Shown here: positions 56,110 through 64,000 of the stretch, in pieces
Numbering within the stretch: position 1 is the first letter of the stretch
Layout of the letters: every line of letters starts with the position of its first letter
NCBI RefSeq assembly: GCF_003966565.1
Contig: NZ_AP018718.1
Coordinates: 992,001 to 1,056,000 of the forward strand
Source: Sulfuricystis multivorans
Lineage (GTDB): Bacteria; Pseudomonadota; Gammaproteobacteria; Burkholderiales; Rhodocyclaceae
Direction of reading: 5' to 3'
DNA length: 64,000 bases
Position numbers and translations under genes: made by a program
The notes under the pieces: generated by a model
The model's database searches: none
What the model was told of the DNA's origin: nothing
Seen by the model: the letters and a program-made list of their open reading frames with translations, nothing else

Positions 56110-57522
56110 TTACTTGCAGGTGCCGCGCTTGCAATGGGCCATGACGACGGCAATCGCCGTCGAGGCGGTGCGCGTCTGCGCCGAATCGGCGCGGCTGGTC
56201 AGCACGATCGGCACGCGCGCGCCGAGCACGATGCCGGCGGCGAGCGCATCGGCGAGATATTCGAGTTGCTTGGCGAGCATGTTGCCGGATTCGATGTCCG
56301 GCACCAGCAGGATGTCGGCTTGTCCCGCCACCGCCGATTTGATGCCTTTGGTGCGCGCGGCGACCACCGAGATCGCGTTGTCGAAGGCAAGGGGCCCATC
56401 GAGGATGCCGCCCTCGATCTGGCCGCGGTCGGCCATCTTGCACAACGCAGCGGCGTCGAGCGTGGCGGGCATCTTGGCATTCACCGTCTCGACCGCGGCG
56501 AGCAGCGCGACCTTGGGCTCGGGAATCTTCAGCATGTGCGCCAGATCGATCGCATTCTGCACGATGTCGACCTTGGTCGGCAGATCGGGCGCGACATTGA
56601 CCGCGGCATCGGTGATCATCAGCGGGCGCGGGTAGGTCGGCACGTCCATCAGGAACACGTGACTGATGCGCCGGTCGGTGCGCAAGCCGGTGGCCTTGTC
56701 CACCACTTCACTCATCAGCTCGTCGGTGTGCAGGCTGCCCTTCATCAATGCTTCGACGAGACCTTCGCGCGCCAGCGCGACGCCAGATTCCGCAGCGGCA
56801 TGGCTGTGCGGCACGTCGAGGAACTGGCAGCCGTAGAGATTGAGCCCGAGCTCCTCGGCCAATGCGCGGATGCGTTTCTCCGGGCCGACCAGGGTCGGAT
56901 CGATCAGACCACGATCGCGCGCCAAGAGCGCCCCCTTCAGCGATTCGGCATCGCAGGGGTGCACCACGGCCATCGGAATCGGCGCGAGCCCCGCGGTGAT
57001 CTCGAGCAGATGCTCGTAGCGCGCGGTCTTGGTCGCCGAGAGCTTGATTTCCGGCAGCGCGACCTTCATGCGCTTGATCTTTTCGACCGGCGCGATCACC
57101 TCGGCCGTGCCACTGATGACCAGCTCGCCCTCCTGATTGGCGCAGCGGCAATCGAACAGGATGTGGTGATTGTGGTCGAACTTGCGCTGGCAGGTGATGG
57201 TCGCGGTGAGCGTATCGCCGATGCGCACGACGCGGTCGAAATGCAGGTTCTGATCGACATAGACGGTGCCGGGGCCGGGAAACTGCGTGCCGAGGATGTT
57301 CGAGAACAGCATCGCGCCCCACATGCCGTGGCCGACGACCTCGCGGAACTGCGACGAACGGGCATATTCCGGATCGACATGGGTCGGGTTCATGTCGCCG
57401 GAGATGATCGCGAACATCTGGATGTCCTCGGGCCGCAAGGTGCGCGTCAGCGACGCGGAATCGCCGACCTGGATCTCGTCGTAGGTGCGGTTTTCGATCG
57501 TGTCGATGAAATCGTGGCTCAT
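56110..57522 (-). CDS. MaoC hydratase-like / phosphate acyltransferase fusion
   Basis: 470 residues from the ATG at 57522. The N-terminal MaoC-type hot-dog domain (about 1-150; DIQMFAIISGDMNPTHVDPEYA and GHGMWGAMLFSNILGTQFPGPGTVY) is fused to a phosphate acetyl/butyryltransferase domain (about 165-470; VHPCDAESLKGALLARDRGLIDPTLVGP, TYPRPLMITDAAVN, ADILLVPDIESGNMLAKQL). Such fusions occur beside ackA and are annotated as bifunctional enoyl-CoA hydratase/phosphate acetyltransferase. With ackA it would turn an acyl-CoA into ATP and the free acid. Confidence 0.92.
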   Translation of the reverse strand: MSHDFIDTIENRTYDEIQVGDSASLTRTLRPEDIQMFAIISGDMNPTHVDPEYARSSQFREVVGHGMWGAMLFSNILGTQFPGPGTVYVDQNLHFDRVVRIGDTLTATITCQRKFDHNHHILFDCRCANQEGELVISGTAEVIAPVEKIKRMKVALPEIKLSATKTARYEHLLEITAGLAPIPMAVVHPCDAESLKGALLARDRGLIDPTLVGPEKRIRALAEELGLNLYGCQFLDVPHSHAAAESGVALAREGLVEALMKGSLHTDELMSEVVDKATGLRTDRRISHVFLMDVPTYPRPLMITDAAVNVAPDLPTKVDIVQNAIDLAHMLKIPEPKVALLAAVETVNAKMPATLDAAALCKMADRGQIEGGILDGPLAFDNAISVVAARTKGIKSAVAGQADILLVPDIESGNMLAKQLEYLADALAAGIVLGARVPIVLTSRADSAQTRTASTAIAVVMAHCKRGTCK

Positions 57523-57562
57523 GGCGGTCCCGAGTGGAGAAAATGGGCGGGCGTATTTTGCC

Positions 57563-58339
57563 TTACTTTTGCTGCAACGCAATAAAGCCAGTCAGAGGAT
57601 CCTGACGGTAGAAACGCCGCAGCTGCTCATAGACGGCCGGATATTCGGCCATCAAGAGATCGGGCGCTTCGAAGAACACCTCGCTCGTGACGGCGAAGAA
57701 TTCGCTCGGATGGAGGGCGGCGTAGGGGTCGATCGCCGTGTCCTCACCGGCCTCGACACGCCGGCAGAAATCGTCGAAGGCTGGCTGATACGCGGCACTC
57801 CAGTCGGCGGCGCGCATGTCGGCGTGGAGCCGCGGCATGCCGTCGACCGCGCCGTTGGTCATGTCGAGCTTGTGGGCGAATTCGTGGATGACGATGCTGA
57901 CGTCGCCGGGTTCGGTCGGGTCGTCGAACCATGACAGCAGCACCGGGCCACCTTCCCAGGCCTCGCCGAGCACGGGGTCGTCGTATTCATGGACGACGCC
58001 GTCTTCATCGACGATCTGGCGCGGGATGACGAAGTCGCCGGGATAGACGACGATGCCGACCCAGCCGCGATACCAGTCGAGCCCGAGCTCGAGGATCGGC
58101 AGGCAGGCCTGCAGCGCGATCGAGAGCTGGATCGGGGCAGTCAGCTGCAGACCCTGCGCGCCGCTCCATTCCTTGCTGGCGATGAACTCGCGCGCCAGGG
58201 CGCGCAGGCGCTGGCGCTGCCCATCATTCAGCCGATCGAGGAACGGCAGCGGATATTCCGCCGCCTGCCATTGGGTTTCACTGATTTCGAGTGCGGCGGC
58301 GGCGCGCTGTCGCCGCCATCTGCGCCAGACGTCCAGCAA
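57563..58339 (-). CDS. mtfA: Zinc-dependent peptidase MtfA (M90 family)
   Basis: 258 residues. MtfA in E. coli binds Mlc and has aminopeptidase activity. The zinc motif is VIHEFAHKLDM (HExxH), with a downstream Glu in HPSEFFAVTSEVFFE. YRGWVGIVVYPGDFV and SIALQACLPIL are family blocks. Starts with TTG at 58339; no ATG is available before conserved sequence. The 29-base gap to the upstream foldase gene is entirely a copy of the interspersed repeat, which also supplies the only ribosome-site-like GGA. Confidence 0.9.
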   Translation of the reverse strand: MLDVWRRWRRQRAAAALEISETQWQAAEYPLPFLDRLNDGQRQRLRALAREFIASKEWSGAQGLQLTAPIQLSIALQACLPILELGLDWYRGWVGIVVYPGDFVIPRQIVDEDGVVHEYDDPVLGEAWEGGPVLLSWFDDPTEPGDVSIVIHEFAHKLDMTNGAVDGMPRLHADMRAADWSAAYQPAFDDFCRRVEAGEDTAIDPYAALHPSEFFAVTSEVFFEAPDLLMAEYPAVYEQLRRFYRQDPLTGFIALQQK

Positions 58340-58368
58340 TGTGCCGTCCTGTCAGCGCCGAGTTCCGC
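58340..58368 (-). repeat. Solo interspersed repeat forming the ppiC-mtfA gap
   Basis: Plus strand GTGCCGTCCTGTCAGCGCCG followed by AGTTCCGC; core with about four changes. The gap contains nothing else. Confidence 0.8.
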
Positions 58369-59142
58369 TTATTCGACTTTGGCCTTCGCGCGCAGATCGA
58401 GAATATGCTTCTCGACGGCTTGCTGGCGCAAGCGTTGGATGATCTGCGGCTTGACCTCGTCGAGCGGCGGCGCTTTCAGTTCGCGCACGTCGTCGAGCTG
58501 GATCACATGCCAGCCGAAATTGGTCTGCACCGGGGATTCGGTGAATTTACCTTTCGCGAGCTTGACCATCGCGTCGGCGAAGGCCGGCACGTAGCTGGCC
58601 TTGTTCGCCCAGCCGAGTTCGCCGCCCTTGTCCTTGGAGCCGGGGTCCTTGGAGAGCTTGGCCAGCTCCTCGAACTTCTGACCGGCCTTGAGCTTGGCGA
58701 TGATGTCCTTGGCCTCTTCCTCCTTGTCGACGAGGATGTGGCGCGCCTTGTATTCCTTGTCGCCGAGCGCGTTCCTGATCGCGTCATATTCCTTTTTGAC
58801 GTCTTCATCGCTGATCTTGAGCGCCTTGGCGTAATCGTTCAGATAGGCGCCGATCAGCACGCCCTGGCGGGCGAGATCGATCTGCGCCTGCACGTCGGGC
58901 TTCTTGTCGAGGCCCTTGGCGCTGGCGGCCTGCGCCAGCACTTCGCGGCGCACCAATTCTTCCTTGACGGCCTTTTCGAGCTCAGGGGTCTTGGCCTGAC
59001 CCTGCGCCAGCTGGTGGGCGATCAGGACCTCGGCGCGGCTGGCCGGGATGGGTTTGCCATTGACCTTGGCGACCGGATCGGCAGCCAGGACGGTGGAGGA
59101 AGCAAAAGCGAGCAGAGCGAGCGGAAGCAGGGTGCGTTTCAT
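58369..59142 (-). CDS. Periplasmic peptidyl-prolyl isomerase, parvulin type
   Basis: 257 residues. Signal peptide (MKRTLLPLALLAFASSTVLA), an N-terminal SurA/PrsA-like helical chaperone region, and a parvulin domain (about 125-225; YKARHILVDKEEEAKDIIAKLKAGQKFEELAKLSKDPGSKDKGGELGWANKASYVPAFADAMVKLAKGKFTESPVQTNFGWHVIQLDD). Probably folds exported proteins. Downstream of bolA and yciI on the same strand. Confidence 0.93.
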   Translation of the reverse strand: MKRTLLPLALLAFASSTVLAADPVAKVNGKPIPASRAEVLIAHQLAQGQAKTPELEKAVKEELVRREVLAQAASAKGLDKKPDVQAQIDLARQGVLIGAYLNDYAKALKISDEDVKKEYDAIRNALGDKEYKARHILVDKEEEAKDIIAKLKAGQKFEELAKLSKDPGSKDKGGELGWANKASYVPAFADAMVKLAKGKFTESPVQTNFGWHVIQLDDVRELKAPPLDEVKPQIIQRLRQQAVEKHILDLRAKAKVE

Positions 59143-59163
59143 GGCGGGTGTCCGGGTGAAAAA

Positions 59164-59424
59164 TTAGGTTTCTTCGGGGGTCTTGGCGGTGATGCTCAGC
59201 GCATGGATGCGGGCATTGGGCAGATCGCCGACGGCATCATACACCAGGCGGTGGCGCTGCAAGGTCGACAGGCCGGCAAAGCAGGGCGCGACGATACGGA
59301 TGGCGTAGTGGCCGCCTTCTTTCGCACCGGCATGGCCAGCATGCTGGGCGCTGTCGTCGCGGATCTCGAGTGCGCTGGGCGCGAGAGCGGCGAGGCGTGC
59401 CCGGATCAGCTCGACGGCGCTCAT
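59164..59424 (-). CDS. bolA: BolA family protein
   Basis: 86 residues. BolA-like proteins bind [2Fe-2S] with monothiol glutaredoxins and affect morphology and iron-sulfur trafficking. [32 protein letters not shown] followed by [33 protein letters not shown] and [12 protein letters not shown] matches the fold, with the conserved His in HRLVYDAV. Start overlaps the yciI-like stop. Confidence 0.93.
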   Translation of the reverse strand: MSAVELIRARLAALAPSALEIRDDSAQHAGHAGAKEGGHYAIRIVAPCFAGLSTLQRHRLVYDAVGDLPNARIHALSITAKTPEET

Positions 59425-59720
59425 GGCAGAACCTTCTTGAAGGGCTTCACCGTCACGCTGGCATAGACGCCGGCGGCATTGTAAGGATCGGCTTGTGCCC
59501 AGGCTTGCGCTTCCTCGAGGGAAGAAAACTCGGCGACGATCAAGCTGCCGGAAAAGCCGGCCGGGCCGGGGTCTGGGCTGTCGATCGCCGGGCAGGGGCC
59601 GGCGAGGATCAGCCGGCCGGCGGCGAGCAGCACTTGCAGCCGTTCGAGATGGGCAGGGCGCGCAATCAACCGCTTGTCGAGGCTGCCTGGAGCGTCGCTG
59701 CCGAGGATCATGTAGAGCAT
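59421..59720 (-). CDS. YciI family protein
   Basis: 99 residues from the ATG at 59720, which overlaps the yciB stop. YciI-like ferredoxin-fold protein: [38 protein letters not shown] and [40 protein letters not shown], with the conserved His (near residue 24) and Asp. Enzymatic role unknown; yciB-yciI-bolA is a conserved trio in Betaproteobacteria. Confidence 0.92.
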   Translation of the reverse strand: MLYMILGSDAPGSLDKRLIARPAHLERLQVLLAAGRLILAGPCPAIDSPDPGPAGFSGSLIVAEFSSLEEAQAWAQADPYNAAGVYASVTVKPFKKVLP

Positions 59721-60259
59721 CAATGCGACTCCTTGTCTTCGAGGTGTTTGGCGAGGAACAGCCCCTGCGCGACGACGAAAGCGAGCATCAGGCCCATGCC
59801 GCCGAACAGCTTGAAATTCACCCAGGCGTCCTCGCTGAAGTGGTAGGCGACGTAGAGATTGAGTGCACCCATCAGCGCGAAGAAAGCGGCCCAGGCGAGA
59901 TTGAGGCGGCTCCAGATACCGTCGGGTAGGGTCATCTGCTGGCCGAGCATGCTGCGTATCAGGTTTTTGTCGAACAGCCAGGCCGAGCCGGAGAGCACCA
60001 GCGCGAACAGCCAATAGAGGATCGTCGGTTTCCATTTGATGAACGTCGGATCGTGCAAGAGCAGCGTCATGCCGCCGAAGACGACGATCAGCACGAGACT
60101 GACCCAAAGCATCTTGTCGACCTTGCCGTGGCGGAAATGCACCCAGCCGATCTGCGCGCAGGTTGCGACGATGGCGACGCCGGTCGCGACATAGATGCCG
60201 GCGAACTTGTAGGCGACGAAGAACAGGATGACCGGAAAGAGGTCGAAGAGGAACTTCAT
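59720..60259 (-). CDS. yciB: YciB family inner-membrane protein (septation protein A)
   Basis: 179 residues, five hydrophobic segments. [55 protein letters not shown]-type N-terminus and [40 protein letters not shown] are diagnostic of YciB/IspZ. Involved in envelope and division integrity in enterics. First gene of the yciB-yciI-bolA-ppiC-mtfA minus-strand run; divergent from dadA. Confidence 0.95.
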   Translation of the reverse strand: MKFLFDLFPVILFFVAYKFAGIYVATGVAIVATCAQIGWVHFRHGKVDKMLWVSLVLIVVFGGMTLLLHDPTFIKWKPTILYWLFALVLSGSAWLFDKNLIRSMLGQQMTLPDGIWSRLNLAWAAFFALMGALNLYVAYHFSEDAWVNFKLFGGMGLMLAFVVAQGLFLAKHLEDKESH

Positions 60260-60303
60260 GTGGGTGCCTATAATCCTGCGCTGGCGGTGAATGGGAAACT
60301 CGA

Positions 60304-61557
60304 ATGCGTATTGTAGTGCTTGGAGCGGGACTGATCGGCGTCGCTTCCGCCTGGTTCCTCGCCCGGGAGGGTCACGAGGTGACCGTCATCGACCGTCAGC
60401 CCGGCCCGGCGCTGGAGACCAGTTTCGCCAACGGTGGCCAGATCTCGACCAGTCATGCCGAACCGTGGGCGAATCCCGCGACACCGCTGAAGATCCTCAA
60501 ATGGCTGGGCCGCGAGGATTCGCCGCTTTTGTGGCGGCTGCGCGCCGATGCCGCCCAATGGCGCTGGGGATTGCGCTTCCTGCGCGAATGCACGCCCAGC
60601 CGCACACGCGCCAACATCCGCGCGATCCTTGCGCTCTCGCTCGACAGCCGCGCGCGCGTGAAAGCCTTGCGTCACGAGCTGGGGCTCGAATACGACTGCC
60701 TGGAGCGTGGCATCCTGCATTACTACACCGACGAGCAGGAATTCGCGCGCGCCGTTCCCCAGGCCGAATTCATGCAGCAGTTCGGCTGCGAGCGCAGTGT
60801 CAAGTCGGCGGCCGAATGTCTGGCGATCGAGCCGGCGCTCAAGGATTCGACGCTGCCGATCGTCGGCGGCACCTACACGCCGGGCGACGAATCGGGCGAT
60901 GCACGGCGTTTTACCCTGGCGTTGGCTGGCCATTGCCGGCAGCACGGCGTGAGGTTCCTTTACGGCAGCGCAATCGCCGGCATCGAAACCGCGGGCGGAC
61001 GGTTCAATGCGGTGCGCCTCGTCAATGACAAACGCATCGCCGGCGAGGCCTGCGTCGTCGCGCTCGGCAGCTACACGCCCGGGCTGTTGCGGCCGCTGGG
61101 CATACGCCTGCCGATCTATCCTGCCAAAGGCTATTCGATCACCATTGCCCTGTCCCCCGATGCGCCGGCGCCGAGCGTGAGTCTGACCGACGATGGCGCG
61201 AAGATCGTCTATTCGCGCCTGGGCGAGCGCCTGCGCGTGGCCGGCACGGCCGAATTCACTGGTCTGGACACGTCGATCAATCCCGCGCGCATCGCGCCGC
61301 TCATCCGCCGCGTGCGGCAGATCTTCCCGCGGCTTGCCTTGCGCGACGACGCCGTCGAACCTTGGGCCGGACTGCGTCCGGCTACGCCCGGCAACGTGCC
61401 GCTGATCGGCCCGACGCCGATCGGCGGGCTGTATGTGAATAGCGGCCACGGCACGCTGGGCTGGACGATGGCGGTCGGCTCCGGCCGGCTGCTGGCCGAT
61501 CTCGTTTCGGGGCGTGCGCCGGCCATCGACCCTGCGCCTTACCAGATTCTGCGATAA
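60304..61557 (+). CDS. dadA: D-amino acid dehydrogenase
   Basis: 417 residues. Membrane-associated FAD enzyme that oxidises D-amino acids to keto acids and passes electrons to quinone. FAD-binding N-terminus [47 protein letters not shown], and C-terminal [48 protein letters not shown], fit DadA. A TATAAT at 60270-60275 could be its -10. No alanine racemase gene is nearby. Confidence 0.95.
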   Translation: MRIVVLGAGLIGVASAWFLAREGHEVTVIDRQPGPALETSFANGGQISTSHAEPWANPATPLKILKWLGREDSPLLWRLRADAAQWRWGLRFLRECTPSRTRANIRAILALSLDSRARVKALRHELGLEYDCLERGILHYYTDEQEFARAVPQAEFMQQFGCERSVKSAAECLAIEPALKDSTLPIVGGTYTPGDESGDARRFTLALAGHCRQHGVRFLYGSAIAGIETAGGRFNAVRLVNDKRIAGEACVVALGSYTPGLLRPLGIRLPIYPAKGYSITIALSPDAPAPSVSLTDDGAKIVYSRLGERLRVAGTAEFTGLDTSINPARIAPLIRRVRQIFPRLALRDDAVEPWAGLRPATPGNVPLIGPTPIGGLYVNSGHGTLGWTMAVGSGRLLADLVSGRAPAIDPAPYQILR

Positions 61558-61614
61558 TGCCGGCCCGCGCGGCCTGAAAGGCCTTTCTTCACCCTGCCAG
61601 ACGCAGGCTTTCCC

Positions 61615-63369
61615 ATGACCGACACCCTCGACTCCTTCGCGGCGCTCGCGCTGCCGCCGTATCTCCTTTCCGCACTCGCCGAAGTCGGCTATGAGACGCC
61701 GTCGCCGATCCAGGCCGCCTGCATCCCGCATCTGTTGGCTGGGCGCGACCTCTTGGGCGAGGCGCAGACCGGCACCGGCAAGACCGCGGCGTTTGCCCTG
61801 CCGATCCTGGCGCGGCTCGATCTCGCCGACAAACGTCCGCAGGCGCTGGTGCTCGCACCGACGCGCGAGCTGGCGATCCAGGTCGCCGAGGCGTTCCAGA
61901 AATATGCGCACCAGATGCCGGGCTTCCATGTCTTGCCGATCTACGGCGGCCAGAGCATGGTGATCCAGCTGCGGGCTCTCGCGCGCGGCGCGCAGGTGAT
62001 CGTCGGCACTCCCGGACGGGTGATGGATCACCTGGAAAGGAAGAGCCTGAATCTCGACCATCTCAAAACGCTGGTGCTCGACGAGGCCGATGAGATGCTG
62101 CGCATGGGGTTCATCGACGATGTCGAATGGATCCTCGAACACACGCCGGCGACGAGACAGACGGCGCTCTTCTCGGCGACGATGCCCGAGCCGATCCGCC
62201 GCATCGCCAGCCGTTATCTGCGCGATCCAGAACAGGTGAAGATCCGTGCCGCCACCACGACTGTCGCGGCGATCAAGCAGAAGTACTGGAAGGTTTCCGG
62301 CGCGGACAAGCTCGAAGCGCTGACCCGCATGCTGGAAGTCGAGGAGGATTTCGAGGCGGCGATCGTTTTCGTGCGCACCAAGACCGCGACGGTCGAGCTC
62401 GCCGACAAGCTGGAGGCACGCGGCTACGAGGCGGCGGCCCTGAACGGCGACATGACGCAGGGCTTGCGCGAGCAGGTGATCGAACGTTTGAAGAATGGCA
62501 GCCTCGACATCGTCGTCGCCACCGACGTCGCTGCGCGCGGCCTGGACGTGCCGCGCATCAGCCATGTCATCAACTACGACATTCCTTACGACACCGAAGC
62601 CTATGTGCACCGCATCGGCCGCACCGGTCGGGCCGGTCGCACGGGGGTTGCGATCCTGTTCGTCAGCCCGCGCGAGATGCGCATGCTCAAAACCATCGAG
62701 CGCGCCACGCGCCAGCCGATCGAGCCGGTGGCGCTGCCCACACGCGGCGAAGTGGCCGAGCGGCGCGTGCAACAGTTCCGCCAGCAGGTGCTCGACACAC
62801 TCGCCGAGGAGAATCTCGACTTCTTCTACGACGTGGTGCGGCGCATGGAAAACGAAGACGGTCTGGCGACGCGGCAGATCGCCGCCGCGCTCGCGTTTCT
62901 TGCTCAGCGCGAGCGGCCTTTGCAGCCAGAGGGGTTGGATGAGCCGGCGCCCAGCGTGCCGCGCGCCGCCCCAGCGCGCAGCAAACGTGCCGTTGTGCCA
63001 GCGCCGAGTCTGGCCCCAGCGGAGCGCAAACCGCGTTCAATGCCGGCGGCCGGGCGCGATTTCGATGCGGCACCGCGGCTACGCTACCGGATCGAGGTTG
63101 GCCGCAACCAAGGCGCGTTGCCGAAAGAGATCGTCGGCGCGATCGCCAACGAAGGCGGCATCGACGGCAGGCTGATCGGCCAGATCGATCTGTTCGATGA
63201 CTACAGCACGGTGGAGCTGCCCGAGTTGCCGCCGCAGGTGCTCGAAACGCTCAAGCGCACGCGGGTGCGTCATCTGCCGCTCAAGATCCGTCCGGCCAAG
63301 CCGGGCGAGGGCGAACGGACATTCAAACGGAAAACCGCCAGTTCGCCGCCGCGCAGAAAAGCGCGCTGA
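61615..63369 (+). CDS. deaD: DEAD-box RNA helicase DeaD/CsdA
   Basis: 584 residues. Q motif and P-loop (TPSPIQAACIP, EAQTGTGKTAAFALP), DEAD box (VLDEADEMLRMGF), SAT motif (FSATMPEPIRRIA), and C-terminal helicase motifs (TDVAARGLDVPRISHVINYD, HRIGRTGRAGR) are intact. After an Ala/Pro linker that includes a repeat copy (62987-63010), an RRM-like RNA-binding domain follows (YRIEVGRNQGALPKEIVGAIANEGGIDGRLIGQIDLFDDYSTVELP). Its tail overlaps lpxH by 47 bases, tail to tail. Confidence 0.95.
   Translation: MTDTLDSFAALALPPYLLSALAEVGYETPSPIQAACIPHLLAGRDLLGEAQTGTGKTAAFALPILARLDLADKRPQALVLAPTRELAIQVAEAFQKYAHQMPGFHVLPIYGGQSMVIQLRALARGAQVIVGTPGRVMDHLERKSLNLDHLKTLVLDEADEMLRMGFIDDVEWILEHTPATRQTALFSATMPEPIRRIASRYLRDPEQVKIRAATTTVAAIKQKYWKVSGADKLEALTRMLEVEEDFEAAIVFVRTKTATVELADKLEARGYEAAALNGDMTQGLREQVIERLKNGSLDIVVATDVAARGLDVPRISHVINYDIPYDTEAYVHRIGRTGRAGRTGVAILFVSPREMRMLKTIERATRQPIEPVALPTRGEVAERRVQQFRQQVLDTLAEENLDFFYDVVRRMENEDGLATRQIAAALAFLAQRERPLQPEGLDEPAPSVPRAAPARSKRAVVPAPSLAPAERKPRSMPAAGRDFDAAPRLRYRIEVGRNQGALPKEIVGAIANEGGIDGRLIGQIDLFDDYSTVELPELPPQVLETLKRTRVRHLPLKIRPAKPGEGERTFKRKTASSPPRRKAR
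62987..63010 (-). repeat. Solo interspersed repeat in the deaD linker
   Basis: GTGCCGTTGTGCCAGCGCCG followed by AGTC, encoding VVPAPS between the helicase core and the RNA-binding domain. Very similar to the fimV copy. Confidence 0.65.
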
Positions 63370-64000
63370 GCCGGCCAGGGTTCCAGTCGCCGAGCACCCA
63401 GCGCAGGCAGGGTTTGCCGGCGACGAGATGCTCGTGACGTCCCTGCCGATGGGTGTGGCCGTGGATCAGCGCCTGGGCGCGATGCGCAGCGCACATGGCA
63501 GCGACCGCGTCGGCATTCACGTCCATGATCTGAGCCGGCTTGTGTTGCTTTTCCTTTTCGCTTAAGGCGCGCAGGGCTTCGATCTCGCGTTTGCGATCCG
63601 CCAGCGGCCGGGCAAGAAAAGCCTCCCGCCAGGCCGGCTTGCGGACCTCTTCGCGGAAGCGCTGGTAGTCGATGTCGTCGGTGCACAGCTGATCGCCGTG
63701 CGTGAGCACGGTGCGGATGCCGTCGATTTCCCGCACGCAAGGATCGGAAAGCAAGGTGAGGCCGGCCGCGCCGGCAAAGGCTGCGCCGATCAAAAAATCG
63801 CGGTTGCCGGCCATGAATTCGAGCCGCACCCCGCTGTCGGATAGCGTGCGCAAGGCGGCGACGATGCGGGCGTTGAAGGGATCGGCCAGATCGTCGTCGC
63901 CGGCCCAATATTCGAACAGGTCGCCGAGGATGGTCAGTCGGCTCGCCTCGCGCGCCGGGCCGGCGAGGAAATCGAGGAAGGTCTGCACCGTCCCCGGCTC
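63323..64000 (-). CDS. lpxH: UDP-2,3-diacylglucosamine diphosphatase (N-terminus outside window)
   Basis: About 225 C-terminal residues; the gene runs off the right edge. Hydrolyses UDP-diacylglucosamine to lipid X in lipid A synthesis. Metallophosphoesterase motifs LGDLFEYWAGDDD, GNRDFLIGAAFA, LTHGDQLCTDD and ALIHGHTHRQGRH are in order, which distinguishes LpxH from LpxI. The first metal motif (expected DLHL) lies beyond base 64000. Confidence 0.95.
   Translation of the reverse strand, partial: EPGTVQTFLDFLAGPAREASRLTILGDLFEYWAGDDDLADPFNARIVAALRTLSDSGVRLEFMAGNRDFLIGAAFAGAAGLTLLSDPCVREIDGIRTVLTHGDQLCTDDIDYQRFREEVRKPAWREAFLARPLADRKREIEALRALSEKEKQHKPAQIMDVNADAVAAMCAAHRAQALIHGHTHRQGRHEHLVAGKPCLRWVLGDWNPGRLSALFCAAANWRFSV

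Noticed and set aside
54983-56443. 486-codon extension of ackA upstream of 56098
   Set aside because: The extra 115 codons are antisense-frame translation of the neighbouring Pta gene; acetate kinase homology starts at MADALLTLNSG.
56134-57585. 483-codon plus-strand frame opposite the MaoC-Pta gene
   Set aside because: Antisense of a clearly recognised gene; no ribosome site or family similarity.
60268-62772. 834-codon minus-strand open frame opposite dadA and deaD
   Set aside because: Both plus-strand genes are unmistakable and full length; the antisense frame is open only because of high GC third positions.

Overview
The window is a 64 kb, high-GC (about 60-65% by eye), densely coded chromosomal segment. 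Gene content and order are those of a betaproteobacterium, most like the Rhodocyclales or related families. The blocks supporting this are hisS-yfgM-bamB-der, leuB-asd-fimV-truA-trpFBA-accD-folC-dedD-cvpA-purF-metZ, petABC-sspAB, rpsF-priB-rpsR-rplI-dnaB, alaA-hom-thrC and mnmC-lysS. The genus assignment is an inference; there is no rRNA or other strong taxonomic marker here. Nearly all genes are housekeeping.

Layout. 1-3761: hisS (partial), yfgM, bamB, der (translation and outer-membrane assembly). 3762-9052: fdxA, aroC, a YdcH-like protein, an MFS permease, an M48 lipoprotein protease, an entericidin-like lipoprotein, leuB. 9074-23997: asd, fimV, then a long overlapping biosynthetic run truA/trpF/trpB/trpA/accD/folC/dedD/cvpA/purF/metZ. 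This run is interrupted between trpB and trpA by a DUF4160/DUF2442 pair whose first gene is frameshifted. 24124-29768: a DUF2863 gene, recR, the cytochrome bc1 operon petABC, sspA, sspB. 29791-33971: tRNA-Arg(CCT), an HDOD protein, and the S6/PriB/S18/L9/DnaB cluster. 34011-42433: PhoH2, Bcp, a deacetylase-like protein, an Mth938-like protein, alaA, hom, an unknown membrane protein, thrC. 42420-50386: a 45-aa membrane peptide, HU, an MFS exporter, gltX, a glycine-zipper protein, mnmC, lysS. 50396-52068: an accessory patch with a VapBC-type module, a repeat array, an IS3 remnant, a truncated NasT-like regulator and a TIR element. 52069-64000: prfB (programmed frameshift), prfC, ackA with a MaoC-Pta fusion, mtfA, a PpiC-type foldase, bolA, yciI, yciB, dadA, deaD, lpxH (partial).

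The most interesting signals are non-coding. (1) A short interspersed GC-rich repeat (core GTCGGCGCTGGCGGGACGGC) occurs about ten times singly, in genes as well as gaps, and has expanded at three loci into tandem arrays with 56, 55 and 54 bp periods. (2) Two copies of a 206-bp element have identical 13-bp inverted ends and different 5-bp target duplications. One copy sits exactly in the overlapping stop codons of gltX and its convergent neighbour. (3) A 144-bp element with 16-bp inverted ends lies in the accessory patch. (4) A 7-bp tandem duplication breaks the DUF4160 gene inside the trp operon. I see no CRISPR array, prophage or large defence island, and no clear multi-gene system of unknown type.
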